Source of the DNA: Bacteroidota bacterium
GTDB lineage: Bacteria > Bacteroidota > Bacteroidia > Bacteroidales > VadinHA17
DNA: 64,000 bases
Assembly: GCA_003250475.1 (NCBI GenBank)
Contig: QKGI01000045.1
Coordinates: 16,312 to 80,311, forward strand
Direction: 5' to 3'
The notes below the pieces were generated by a model. That model ran no database searches and had not been told where the DNA came from. It saw only the letters and a list, made by a program, of their open reading frames with translations. The translations under genes were made by a program, and so were the position numbers. The first letter of the stretch is position 1. The number at the start of each line of letters is the position of its first letter. Shown piece after piece: positions 20,427 through 29,765 of the stretch.

Positions 20427-23036
20427 CTATTTTTTCTTTTTGAGGATGATACGGAAAGGACTCTCCTTCACCTCGTCCTGTTTGTTTTCCGGTAGAGGCA
20501 CCTGCTCCTTGCCCTCCTCCCAGGTGACTGTGAATTTAGGCTTGTTCTCTGCCGGCCTGACCCTTGTGGTATCTGCCCTGTACCACCCGTATTCCTCGTT
20601 CAGAATCCCCTTCAGGGTCTGCTTTTCAATAGCTATATCGGTTTTTATGTTGTCCTGGGCCTGCCCGAAATCATATTTAACATCCGTTTTTCCATTGGCA
20701 CATACTATTTTGAGCGGCACGGTGGCTTTCCCGGAGCCGTCTACCTCTACCTGCCCGAACTGGCTTACCCCCCTGTTTTTTTCTCTGGCCTTCCGGCTGA
20801 GAACCTCGGAGAGAAGAAGACGTACATGATATGAATAGTCGCCGCCTAGACCATGTGTTCCGTATACTGTGAAATTTACCGCAGACGAGTTGATCAGCAT
20901 TTTTGGGACAGAAACAGTTTCACCTTTGATAAACAGGTCGTTCTCCAACCTTGAGAAGCTGATGTTGTTAAGCTCGTCGAGGTCAAGATATGAAGAGAGG
21001 ATTTCAACCGGGGCAAAGCTTACCAGCTTGCCGTCATTAATTATCAGGTGTGCTTCGGCAACCATTGCTCTCCTGTCGATCTTTAAGCTGTCGTCAAGAG
21101 GGGAGAGAAGAGTCATGCTGCCTGTCATGCTGCCATGAAGGTTGTCACTATCGATGAAATCCTGGCCGAAATTATGGAAGTCTTTAAATGCCCTGTTAAT
21201 ATCTATGCCAGTGACATCAAGTGTTGCCCTTGTAATAAACCCCGTCTCCTTCTGTTTCCCAATCATAAACTCACCAGCCAGAAGGCCGTCAAGTCCTTTG
21301 GCAGCGATATTCCTGAAGGTGATAACATATGGCTTATAGTCGAGGGTGCTGCTGAAATCAGATGCCCTGAAATCGTTGAATATAAGACTGTCTATTGTCA
21401 CATTCACTTCTGCAGTGACATCAGAAGGGAAAAGGTTCAATATGTGATTGCCCTCCTTCAGGGTGTCATTCCTGTTGCCCGTGAAAGCCGATGTGACAAA
21501 CCTGTCAGCTTTTACATCTCCTGATATATCAAGTATCTCCGGCTTTCCTGCAGCCCATGGGGTAAAGTTCCTCATTACCGTGTTCAGCGTAAAATGCTGG
21601 CCACCGTAAGTGAATGAAAGACTGTCCGCTATAATGTCATTACTTATTTTCAGCGATCCGTTTACGTCTGACACCACAAAGCCATTTCCGGCTACCGAAA
21701 TGCCGAACTCCCTGAAAATAAATGAAATATCCGGTTTAAGCATTGGCAATGCCGATGCAAACTTCATATCCTCAGGCAGCGTGCCTGATAATCGGATACT
21801 GCCTGACACTGACCCGGTCTGATCATGAATATTACCGGGGGTCATGATCCTTCCAAGGTCATCAAAGTCGATATCACCGTCAAGGGCGAGGGTGATATGC
21901 GGCCTGACCAGGTTATTAAGCATGAATGAGCCTTTAATTGATGCAGAGCCATAGGTGGCATTAAGATTGTCGACGGTGCAGCTGAAGGTCTCGGCCGAGT
22001 TTAGTTCCCCGTTGGTAAGTCCGCCCCTGAACCCGAGATTGTTAACCCTGAACCCGCTGCCCTGATGACTCATCTTTCCACCGGAAAGATCATAGGAGAG
22101 ATCTATGTGCGGTTTACCTGCCCTGCCATATGCCCCGGTAATATCGCACCTGACATCTGTGATGCCGGTGGGAGTTAAGTTTCCTGTCACCGATCTCCAT
22201 CTTTCAGGGAGAAGGGAGATAACAGAAGCGATGTTTATCTTTTTCCCTTCAATTGCCAGGTTGAGGGATGATGATGAATAATTGATATTCCCGTCGACAT
22301 CAAATTTCAGATCTGCTATCTGCAGAGAACCCTTTGCCACAGAGAGCGAGCTGGCGGATTTCCGTAGCCTGACCTCTGCATTTACGGGTATTGCCCTGAA
22401 AGTCAAGTTGTTAATATTAACAGAGTCAATTGCGGCACTTACTGTGGTATTCAGGTATATACCGGTGCTGAATATCTCACCACCGAGGGATGCCTGGCTG
22501 ATATTCCCCGATATCCGTAATCCGGAGCTTCTGTCATGCCAGACGGTTTTAACATTAACAGCGCTGATGTTTCTGAGCCTGACATTCCGGCCACCGCCCC
22601 CGGTCTTCCTGAAGACCTCGTAGTTGATATCGCCTCTTCTGTCGGTCAGCAGTGTCACCTCTCCGTCTCTCGCTGTAATGGACCGCACGGCCACCGTTCC
22701 TGTCAGCAATGAGGGAAGCGATACGGCAAGGGAGAGTGAGGAGGCATACATCAGGGTGTCTGTGGTCTCTCTCCCGAATTGTGTTTTGTCATAAAAGGGA
22801 GACGGCTCAAGAAGAAGATTGCTGAACCTGACAGTGATATTGGGGAAGGATTCAAAAACGGACACTCTCATATTCCCGTAGGAAATACGGGTGTTGATGC
22901 TTTCATTTACCTTTTTTATAAGAGCGGTGGTGATCTTCTCCTGCCTGGCAGATGCATAAACCGTAAGCAAAATTATTGCTGCCAGCAGTATGCTGCCTGT
23001 GAACAGAATGATTTTCCCTGCCTGTCTCATAATCAT
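20427..23036 (-). CDS. AsmA family protein
   Basis: N-terminal TM then KVNESINTRISYGNMRVSVFESFPNITVRFSNL; C-terminal AsmA-like region; 869 aa. Confidence 0.85.
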   Translation of the reverse strand: MIMRQAGKIILFTGSILLAAIILLTVYASARQEKITTALIKKVNESINTRISYGNMRVSVFESFPNITVRFSNLLLEPSPFYDKTQFGRETTDTLMYASSLSLAVSLPSLLTGTVAVRSITARDGEVTLLTDRRGDINYEVFRKTGGGGRNVRLRNISAVNVKTVWHDRSSGLRISGNISQASLGGEIFSTGIYLNTTVSAAIDSVNINNLTFRAIPVNAEVRLRKSASSLSVAKGSLQIADLKFDVDGNINYSSSSLNLAIEGKKINIASVISLLPERWRSVTGNLTPTGITDVRCDITGAYGRAGKPHIDLSYDLSGGKMSHQGSGFRVNNLGFRGGLTNGELNSAETFSCTVDNLNATYGSASIKGSFMLNNLVRPHITLALDGDIDFDDLGRIMTPGNIHDQTGSVSGSIRLSGTLPEDMKFASALPMLKPDISFIFREFGISVAGNGFVVSDVNGSLKISNDIIADSLSFTYGGQHFTLNTVMRNFTPWAAGKPEILDISGDVKADRFVTSAFTGNRNDTLKEGNHILNLFPSDVTAEVNVTIDSLIFNDFRASDFSSTLDYKPYVITFRNIAAKGLDGLLAGEFMIGKQKETGFITRATLDVTGIDINRAFKDFHNFGQDFIDSDNLHGSMTGSMTLLSPLDDSLKIDRRAMVAEAHLIINDGKLVSFAPVEILSSYLDLDELNNISFSRLENDLFIKGETVSVPKMLINSSAVNFTVYGTHGLGGDYSYHVRLLLSEVLSRKAREKNRGVSQFGQVEVDGSGKATVPLKIVCANGKTDVKYDFGQAQDNIKTDIAIEKQTLKGILNEEYGWYRADTTRVRPAENKPKFTVTWEEGKEQVPLPENKQDEVKESPFRIILKKKK

Positions 23037-23051
23037 GGCCGGATAAGACCC

Positions 23052-23771
23052 TTACCTCTTCTTTTTGCCGAGCAGGAAAGAGAGATCACTTCCCGGAGCG
23101 ACCTCCAGAGGTTCGTTACCGTACCTGAAGATTCGGGCGTTTCTCGGTCCTGTCAGTGAAAGTTTCCCTCCTTCGAGATGGAACATTGTTCCCTCCCGGA
23201 GCCCTGCAACAAAGACATCCCTGTTTACCTCTATGAACTCCTCTATTCTCTGTTCACGGGTCTCTCCGGCATGGCCTGCCGGGTTGGCATCGAGATAATG
23301 AGGATTTATCTGGAAAGGGATGAGCCCGAAGGCCCTGAATGAGGAGGGAGCCGTAACGGGCATGTCATTGGTAGTCATTATTGTAGGAGAGGCAACATTA
23401 GAGCCTGCACTCCATCCGATATAAGGAGTACCACCCAGGACCTTTTTTCTGATGGGAGCAATCAGCTTTTTATCTCTGAGGCACTTGAGCAACATCCATG
23501 TGTTACCGCCACCGACAACAATTGCCGGAGCCTCCAGGATGGCCGCGACAGGATCGCCGAAGTGATGGATTGAAACAACATCATGCCCCACTTCGCTGAA
23601 CCGTGTCCTTACCTTTTCTTCATATTCATCATAGGAGAATGTCACAGCAGCATACGGGATAAAAAGAGCCCTGACCCTGTTGGTGCCGAGGAAATTACGG
23701 ATATTGTTCTTCGGGTAGTCAAGGTATGCCTCTCCGGCGTTGGTCGAATTACTGATAAGAAGAAGTCTCAT
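23052..23771 (-). CDS. pepE: Dipeptidase E (peptidase S51)
   Basis: VVGGGNTWMLL, YIGWSAGSNVASPTI (nucleophile Ser), FQINPHYLDA. Confidence 0.92.
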   Translation of the reverse strand: MRLLLISNSTNAGEAYLDYPKNNIRNFLGTNRVRALFIPYAAVTFSYDEYEEKVRTRFSEVGHDVVSIHHFGDPVAAILEAPAIVVGGGNTWMLLKCLRDKKLIAPIRKKVLGGTPYIGWSAGSNVASPTIMTTNDMPVTAPSSFRAFGLIPFQINPHYLDANPAGHAGETREQRIEEFIEVNRDVFVAGLREGTMFHLEGGKLSLTGPRNARIFRYGNEPLEVAPGSDLSFLLGKKKR

Positions 23772-23843
23772 TTTATTTCTGTTTCATGGTTTGTCATCTA
23801 ACACTCTGCCATCCTGATCTGTCGGCTCAAAGATAAATAAAAA

Positions 23844-23874
23844 AGAGAGGGTATTTATTTGAAATACCCTCTCT
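23844..23874 (-). terminator. Intrinsic terminator for the minus-strand OM protein gene
   Basis: 13-bp perfect stem AGAGAGGGTATTT/AAATACCCTCTCT; A-rich flank on + gives a T-tract on the minus strand. Confidence 0.8.
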
Positions 23875-23899
23875 GTTGGTGACCTGAACTCTGTACTTG

Positions 23900-24889
23900 T
23901 CAGTCGTTGAAGGTCAGAGCCACACCAACCTCAAACGGATAAAGTTCAGGACCTTTCCCTTTTTCGAACATCTGTGACAGATAACATGTTCCGTACACCT
24001 GCACCATCTCATATCCTGCCCTGGCCGTGACACCCCATCTCAGGACGTTAAGATTAAAATCACTACGGTTTTTATCTTTCTGTTTTCCGTCGTCATAATA
24101 TACAACCTTGGTATGTGACCCTAGTTTTACGGCTCCGATTACTCCGGCTCCCAGGTTTATTGTATTACTGTAGGAGACAGGTATCTGTGCTTCTAGTATC
24201 ACAGGAAGGACTCCGTAGACCGTTGCCAGCTTGCTTTTATCGTACTGGATGCCCTCCGGCGGATATACAGGAGTTACTATGCCTCCGCCATCCACGGCTA
24301 TTGAGTTGTTGCCTTCAAAACGGTAATTGTTAAAATTCAGGCCCAGGGCGGTCACCAGGCCGAAATGACGCGAAATCCCAAGATTCACTGCCGGCATGAT
24401 AAAATTGAAACTGGTTGATTTTGCCGTGTTAAGGTCAAGATAACCATCAACCGGGTAACTGTTCTGGCCCCACTTATCTGTCGAATAATTATTATAACCG
24501 AATTCAAAACCGCCGAGGTGTCCCTTGAAACGCCTTCCCGGGGACTTCGTTTTGTTCGTCTCCTCACAATTCTCAAACACGATTTTGGTATCAGGATCCT
24601 CGGATATGATCTTTACGGCTTTATTCCCGATTCTGATCACGGTTTCATCACCGGTATCTTCAAGATCAATGATCTCTTCGGCTTCTGACATCTCAGGGTC
24701 AGGATCTTCGATCTCAGTCATTATTGCAATCTCCTCCTCCAATACGGCAGTATCAGGAAGTGTGGCTGTTTCAGCCTGCTGTTCAAGTTTTTCAAGTTGA
24801 TTGAGTTTTTCTTCCTTTTCTTTTTCCTGGGCCTGTGCAGGAATTACTAGAGCAAGGATAACAGTAAGAGTCAGTAATATTCTTTTCAT
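23900..24889 (-). CDS. Outer membrane beta-barrel protein
   Basis: Signal peptide MKRILLTLTVILALVIPAQAQ, acidic linker, then barrel-like strands (GGFEFGYNNY..., VGVALTFND). Confidence 0.75.
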   Translation of the reverse strand: MKRILLTLTVILALVIPAQAQEKEKEEKLNQLEKLEQQAETATLPDTAVLEEEIAIMTEIEDPDPEMSEAEEIIDLEDTGDETVIRIGNKAVKIISEDPDTKIVFENCEETNKTKSPGRRFKGHLGGFEFGYNNYSTDKWGQNSYPVDGYLDLNTAKSTSFNFIMPAVNLGISRHFGLVTALGLNFNNYRFEGNNSIAVDGGGIVTPVYPPEGIQYDKSKLATVYGVLPVILEAQIPVSYSNTINLGAGVIGAVKLGSHTKVVYYDDGKQKDKNRSDFNLNVLRWGVTARAGYEMVQVYGTCYLSQMFEKGKGPELYPFEVGVALTFND

Positions 24890-24947
24890 GGCAAATACTT
24901 GTTTGTTGTTTATTACCCGGACGATCAGGGATGGCAAAAAGTTACAG

Positions 24948-25871
24948 TCAGCGTGAAGATTTATTCACAGGGGCTGAAAATGAAAGAAGGGAGGAATTGA
25001 AATTAACCGATAAGGGTTCACCTGCCGCATCGCTTACCTTCCGCAGCTCCATATCCCATCCGAGAACGGTATTGAGACCATTGACGCATGCATTAGCCAC
25101 GCTGTATCCGTTGACCTTCTTCTCATCTTTTGTCACGGCTTTTGCCAGGAAGACAATGCCCTTTGCTATCCAGTTTGTCTCATCTTCCTGAACAGCCTGG
25201 TTACGGATGTTGTTAAGCCTTGTCGCGGCAAGTTCCCGCGCAGGCAGTTCGGCAATCAGGCCCGGGCCTGCCGCCCTCTGTATGAGATCTATAGGGACGG
25301 CGCGCGGTGTTTCCGTCGCTGCAATGACCGGCTGGTGATCCGCTTTCCCAATATCCGGGTCCGGGTCTGTAATGACTTCTGATACGGCCATCCTGCGCTC
25401 CATGGTAATAGGTGAAGCAGCCGGGACAGTAAGTTCTGTCATCACAGCCACCTCATGCAAGCTGACAGGCAGCCTGCCTGCCGTATTGCGTATGGCAGCA
25501 GGTCCCGCAAGGATAAAGGCAACCAGTACAGCCGCAGCGGCAAGGACGGGGATTATACTGCGTCTCAGGGTCAAATTGACCGCCGAATGTCTCAGGGCTT
25601 TTTTGCTGCCATTCCATGTGTCGTTACAGGGGATGAGCCGTATGTTCCTGAAGCTTTCTGCCCGCGCCTTTCTTGACGGTGAAGAGGTAAATATCTGATC
25701 CAGTTCTTCAAGTGCATTGTTATCAAGAGCGTCTTCCACCCAGGCGGCAGCGAGAAGGTCAAACTGTTCATCGGAAAGATCTTCCGGCCTCCGCAGCAGT
25801 TTTTCCTGTAAAGGAAGCCTGTCACCCAACGGTGTCAGGCGGGGCGAATCATCTGTTTCTCTCATTGCCAT
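24948..25871 (-). CDS. Putative anti-sigma factor/single-TM protein in operon with ECF sigma factor
   Basis: Overlaps the sigma gene start-to-stop; N-terminal ~100 aa cytoplasmic region, one TM segment (SIIPVLAAAAVLVAFILAG), then a C-terminal extracytoplasmic region. Confidence 0.6.
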   Translation of the reverse strand: MAMRETDDSPRLTPLGDRLPLQEKLLRRPEDLSDEQFDLLAAAWVEDALDNNALEELDQIFTSSPSRKARAESFRNIRLIPCNDTWNGSKKALRHSAVNLTLRRSIIPVLAAAAVLVAFILAGPAAIRNTAGRLPVSLHEVAVMTELTVPAASPITMERRMAVSEVITDPDPDIGKADHQPVIAATETPRAVPIDLIQRAAGPGLIAELPARELAATRLNNIRNQAVQEDETNWIAKGIVFLAKAVTKDEKKVNGYSVANACVNGLNTVLGWDMELRKVSDAAGEPLSVNFNSSLLSFSAPVNKSSR

Positions 25872-26347
25872 ACCGATATCTTTTCGAGGTAATTTCTCAG
25901 AGACACCCTTCCCCTGAATATATACGTTTTGACCTGCGCTTCCGTCAGGCCGGCAATGTCAGCTATCTCGCGATAGCTGTATCCTTCATAATCACGTAGC
26001 AGAATAACAGACCTCTGAACCGGGGGAAGCATCGCCAGGGCCCTGTGCAACACCTCGTTCAGGTCATTGCTCCGCTCATCGGCAAAAAGAGAACTGTCAT
26101 CATAATACTCAACGTCAACAAGCCTCGAGTCCTTTCTGATCACATCAATCATCCTGTTGTAGGCAGATGTGAAAAGCCATGACCTTACCGCTGAATATTC
26201 GATCTCGGTGACGCACCGCCAGAGCTTCTCATAAGTATCCTGTACAATATCGTCAGCACGATGACTGTCCTTTATGCTCCGGTAAATAAACCGGTACACG
26301 TGGTCACCAAACTCTTTTACAGCGTTATTATACTCCTTTACGGTCAT
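25862..26347 (-). CDS. RNA polymerase ECF-type sigma factor
   Basis: ADDIVQDTYEKLW region 2 and LPPVQRSVILLRDYEGYSYREIADIAGLTEAQVKTYIFRGR region 4. Confidence 0.93.
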   Translation of the reverse strand: MTVKEYNNAVKEFGDHVYRFIYRSIKDSHRADDIVQDTYEKLWRCVTEIEYSAVRSWLFTSAYNRMIDVIRKDSRLVDVEYYDDSSLFADERSNDLNEVLHRALAMLPPVQRSVILLRDYEGYSYREIADIAGLTEAQVKTYIFRGRVSLRNYLEKISVWQ

Positions 26348-26404
26348 CCTGTCAATGCACTGACATTACAAAGACGATCATTACGGGCAATATGTTACAA
26401 GGGG

Positions 26405-26437
26405 AGAAAAAAAAGAGACATTTAATGCAATGTCTCT
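26405..26437 (-). terminator. Intrinsic terminator for the minus-strand GH16-like gene
   Basis: AGAGACATT/AATGTCTCT stem, T8 tract on the minus strand. Confidence 0.75.
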
Positions 26438-26457
26438 TCATTCCCGGAGCGGGGATA

Positions 26458-28044
26458 TTAATTTTTCTGGTATACTCTTACCCAGTCGATCTCCATCGAG
26501 GTAATGCCACCGACACTCTTGTCGACACCGCCGGCAAAACTGATATACATAGGTTCCTGCGGCACACCGGATGTCTGTCTCATCACCTCTGTGCCGTTTA
26601 TCTTCCAGATAAGGCTCTCCGGAGTCCATTCAAGGGTATAAATATAAAAATCGGAGAGGTACTTTGATCCTATGCTTTTCTTAATATGATTACCCTGGGA
26701 GGAGAAAAGGTCAAACCATACCTTGCCGTTTCCGGATCTGCAAATGTCAACATGCGGGGTCATACGGTCACCCGTAAGCCAGAATGCATTCCTTACACGC
26801 GGGTCTGTAAGCTTGACCTTGGCGGTGAAGATACCGTACTTCTGCCTGAAAGAGGCTCCTGTATTTATAATGCCGGAGGTGTAGGCAAATTCCCTGGTAT
26901 AAAACCCCTTTGTCGCATCCCATACCTTTCCGGTGATCTTCTGCGGCTTTGTGATTATACGGAGAACACTGTGACGCATCTCGAAATTTTCAGCGGGGGT
27001 ATAGCACTGCAGATCGGTGGCTATACTGTAACTGTCATGCAGCAGTTTGTCTCCCCAGTAATACCTGTTGAGCCATCTGGCATTGTCGGGAACAGTACCT
27101 TCGAATTCGTCGCTGAAAGTGAGCTTCCGCTCCTTCAGGATATCGAATTTGTTCGAATCCTTTACACTGAAATACCATTTGATGTCTGCAGAGTTCTTAA
27201 GCTCCTCGTATTCTTTCAGTTCCCTGAACATCTCCGTCTTCTCAAAGCGGTGCTTGTCAAGCAAATACTCTTTCTTTTCAGTAAATTCCTTTGTTTTCAG
27301 AAGCTCCTCAAGCTCGGCCAGCCTTTTGAGCCGGGCAGAATCTTTTACCTGAACGAAATTATTATACTCCTTTGACTGCCTGAATTTATAGTAGGAAACG
27401 ACATCGGCGGCCTTGCTTTTGGTTTTGTAGTCCAGCATCTTCCTGTATTCGGGAGTATCTTTGAATTTCACCGGCTTCATATTCTTCCTGAGGAGGAACG
27501 CCGATGAGGTAACCAGGGTCTTCAGTTCTTCAAACCTTTTAACTTTATCGGGATTAAGATTTTTCTTCACCTCCCTGTCGCCTTTCAACTTTTTGTATTC
27601 AAGCCACTGTCCATACTCTTCGGTATCCCGGAAGGTCTCCGGTTTCATTTTTTGTTTCTGAATGAATTCCGGCGATTGAATATAAAGCTTCAGATCTTCA
27701 ATCTCCTTTATCTTTTCAGATCCGTCAAGAGCAAGGAAATTCTTAAGCAATGTGCTGCCTTCGGTTTTGAAATACAGGACAATATCCCTGGCTTTCTTCA
27801 GACTAAGGCACTCTGTCTCCCTGGCATGTTCCTCGGAACCTTTATATGTGAGTGATTCAATCTCCTTTCTCTTCTGCCTGAAACTTGCTGAATTGACGCT
27901 TTCATTGAGCACATTGTATCTCGACAGCGTTTCGGACCCGGTGAAGGAGATCAGTTTTTCATATTCGGCAATCAAAGCCTTTTCTTCCTGTTCCAGTTTA
28001 GAGGTTGAGGGGATCATCCCCAGCATCAGCTTTAAGGTTGACAT
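26458..28044 (-). CDS. GH16-fold protein with an N-terminal charged helical repeat region; catalytic glutamates apparently missing
   Basis: Residues ~307-528 LTFSDEFEGTVPDNARWLNRYYWG...GIFTAKVKLTDPRVRNAFWLTGD...FYIYTLEWTPESLIWKINGTEV...MEIDWVRVYQKN resemble GH16; residues ~51-306 contain about four repeats. Confidence 0.8.
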   Translation of the reverse strand: MSTLKLMLGMIPSTSKLEQEEKALIAEYEKLISFTGSETLSRYNVLNESVNSASFRQKRKEIESLTYKGSEEHARETECLSLKKARDIVLYFKTEGSTLLKNFLALDGSEKIKEIEDLKLYIQSPEFIQKQKMKPETFRDTEEYGQWLEYKKLKGDREVKKNLNPDKVKRFEELKTLVTSSAFLLRKNMKPVKFKDTPEYRKMLDYKTKSKAADVVSYYKFRQSKEYNNFVQVKDSARLKRLAELEELLKTKEFTEKKEYLLDKHRFEKTEMFRELKEYEELKNSADIKWYFSVKDSNKFDILKERKLTFSDEFEGTVPDNARWLNRYYWGDKLLHDSYSIATDLQCYTPAENFEMRHSVLRIITKPQKITGKVWDATKGFYTREFAYTSGIINTGASFRQKYGIFTAKVKLTDPRVRNAFWLTGDRMTPHVDICRSGNGKVWFDLFSSQGNHIKKSIGSKYLSDFYIYTLEWTPESLIWKINGTEVMRQTSGVPQEPMYISFAGGVDKSVGGITSMEIDWVRVYQKN

Positions 28045-28191
28045 TGCAGATTACTTTTTTGTAAAGTCGGTTAAAGTTAAAAATCTTTCAAACATGTTTG
28101 TCAGGTTCAGCCAATTATTTGTTACTTAGGGGATAACAAACGAAATGAACCGATTTTGACAAAAGGTTTATTTTCAACAGAATAAAAACGG

Positions 28192-28980
28192 ATGAAAAAG
28201 CTCATTATTGTTACCTGCATGATTATACTGGCATCCTGCAGCACTGTAAAACAGAAGAGCCAGCAGCAGGAGGTGGAGAGCCAGGACAAATTATTGCTGG
28301 CTACCCTGTGGTACCAGAAGTCGGCCGAGATGAGGGCTATATATTACCAGTGCTTCAGGAATGCCGAGACAGCTCTTACCGCAAACCTTGCCCGGGAAGG
28401 AATAACAAAACCGGCAGCTGTTGTGCTTGATATTGATGAAACAGTACTTGATAACAGTCCGTTCCAGGGCTGGCAGGTGATTGAAAACAAAGCCTTTAAC
28501 TATACAGATTGGTCGCGCTGGGTTGAACTGGCAAGGGCTGAACCACTGCCTGGAGCCGTGGAATTTACCAGGTATGCCGATTCCCTTGGTGTGGAGGTAT
28601 TCTATGTTTCGAACCGCACCGTGGCAGAGATGGGCCCTACCATAAGAAACCTTGCCGGGATGGGATTCGCCGATGCCGACAGTACTCATATGCTTTTCAA
28701 AACAAACACTTCTTCAAAGATTGAAAGGCGGGCACTGATCGAAGAAAATTATGAGATAATGTTGCTGGTAGGGGATAATCTTGCCGACCATAGCGGCACT
28801 TGGGAGAAAAGGACGGATGATAATGGTATTCCGGCTGTTGATGCTGACAGGGATATGTTCGGCACAAGGTATATAGTTCTTCCCAATCCCATGTACGGCA
28901 ACTGGCTCAATGAGCTGCTTAAGCATTCAGAGGGCGGTTCCTCACGTGAGAAGCTGGTAAGGCTGCTTGAGACGTTTTAG
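28192..28980 (+). CDS. 5'-nucleotidase, lipoprotein e(P4) family (class C acid phosphatase)
   Basis: Lipobox ILASC; VVLDIDETVLDNSPFQGW, FYVSNRTV, LLVGDNLADHS. Confidence 0.93.
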   Translation: MKKLIIVTCMIILASCSTVKQKSQQQEVESQDKLLLATLWYQKSAEMRAIYYQCFRNAETALTANLAREGITKPAAVVLDIDETVLDNSPFQGWQVIENKAFNYTDWSRWVELARAEPLPGAVEFTRYADSLGVEVFYVSNRTVAEMGPTIRNLAGMGFADADSTHMLFKTNTSSKIERRALIEENYEIMLLVGDNLADHSGTWEKRTDDNGIPAVDADRDMFGTRYIVLPNPMYGNWLNELLKHSEGGSSREKLVRLLETF

Positions 28981-29252
28981 GATTTTGCACCCTGTCTGCA
29001 CACCGGTCAGGCATCTGACCCGTAAGATATAGTCCGGGAAAGCAGGGGTCAGGCTTCAGGCCACCCCTTCCCGTTCAGTATCCCGGCTGAATGCCTGTCC
29101 GTAATTTTTACACTGCCGTTCTCTTTTCCTCCGGCAGTGTACTTCCTCTTTATGCCTTATATCACACTTTCGGATTCCTTACCCTCGGTTGCCTGATGTA
29201 TGAAGAATTCCTCCTGTTTTTCACTGACCCGGACTGAACTCTCCCCGTAAAA

Positions 29253-29306
29253 ACTATAAATATAGTCGAACATATTAAAAAAAACTTGCACGTCTATAAA
29301 TATAGT
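29253..29306. promoter_or_regulatory. Putative BlaI/MecI operator pair upstream of the blaI-like gene
   Basis: ACTATAAATATAGT at 29253-29266 and TCTATAAATATAGT at 29293-29306; near-palindromes, 40 bp apart, about 80 bp before the start codon. Confidence 0.6.
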
Positions 29307-29387
29307 CATATATTTGTTGTGAAGGATTGAATAAGGTGTGATGTCCGGTGCCGGACATTGCCGTGATATTAATTAAAACCGAATAAG

Positions 29388-29765
29388 ATGCAACTGACAA
29401 AGGCAGAGGAGCAGGTGATGCAGATTTTGTGGGATCTTGGAGAAGGAGTGGTTAAGGATATCCGTGCCGGATTTGATGATCCGAAGCCTGCAAGAAATAC
29501 CATAGCAACGGTGTTGAAGGTTCTTGAAAAGAAGGGATATGTTGGTCATAAGGCTTACGCAAATGTCTTCTTATATTACCCGGTTATCACGAAAAATGAA
29601 TATTCAAAGCATCAGCTATTTGGCCTGCTTGAGGATTACTTCAATAACTCCTTTCCGGCGATGACGTCATTCTTTGCCAGGGAGAAGAAACTTTCAATCA
29701 AGGAACTTGATAAGATTCTTGAGGATGCCAGGCGGGAGCTGAAAGAAAAAAACAGTGAAAACTAA
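29388..29765 (+). CDS. BlaI/MecI/CopY family transcriptional repressor
   Basis: LTKAEEQVMQILWDLGEGVVKDIRAGFDDPKPARNTIATVLKVLEKKGYVGHKAYANVFLYYPVI. Confidence 0.93.
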   Translation: MQLTKAEEQVMQILWDLGEGVVKDIRAGFDDPKPARNTIATVLKVLEKKGYVGHKAYANVFLYYPVITKNEYSKHQLFGLLEDYFNNSFPAMTSFFAREKKLSIKELDKILEDARRELKEKNSEN

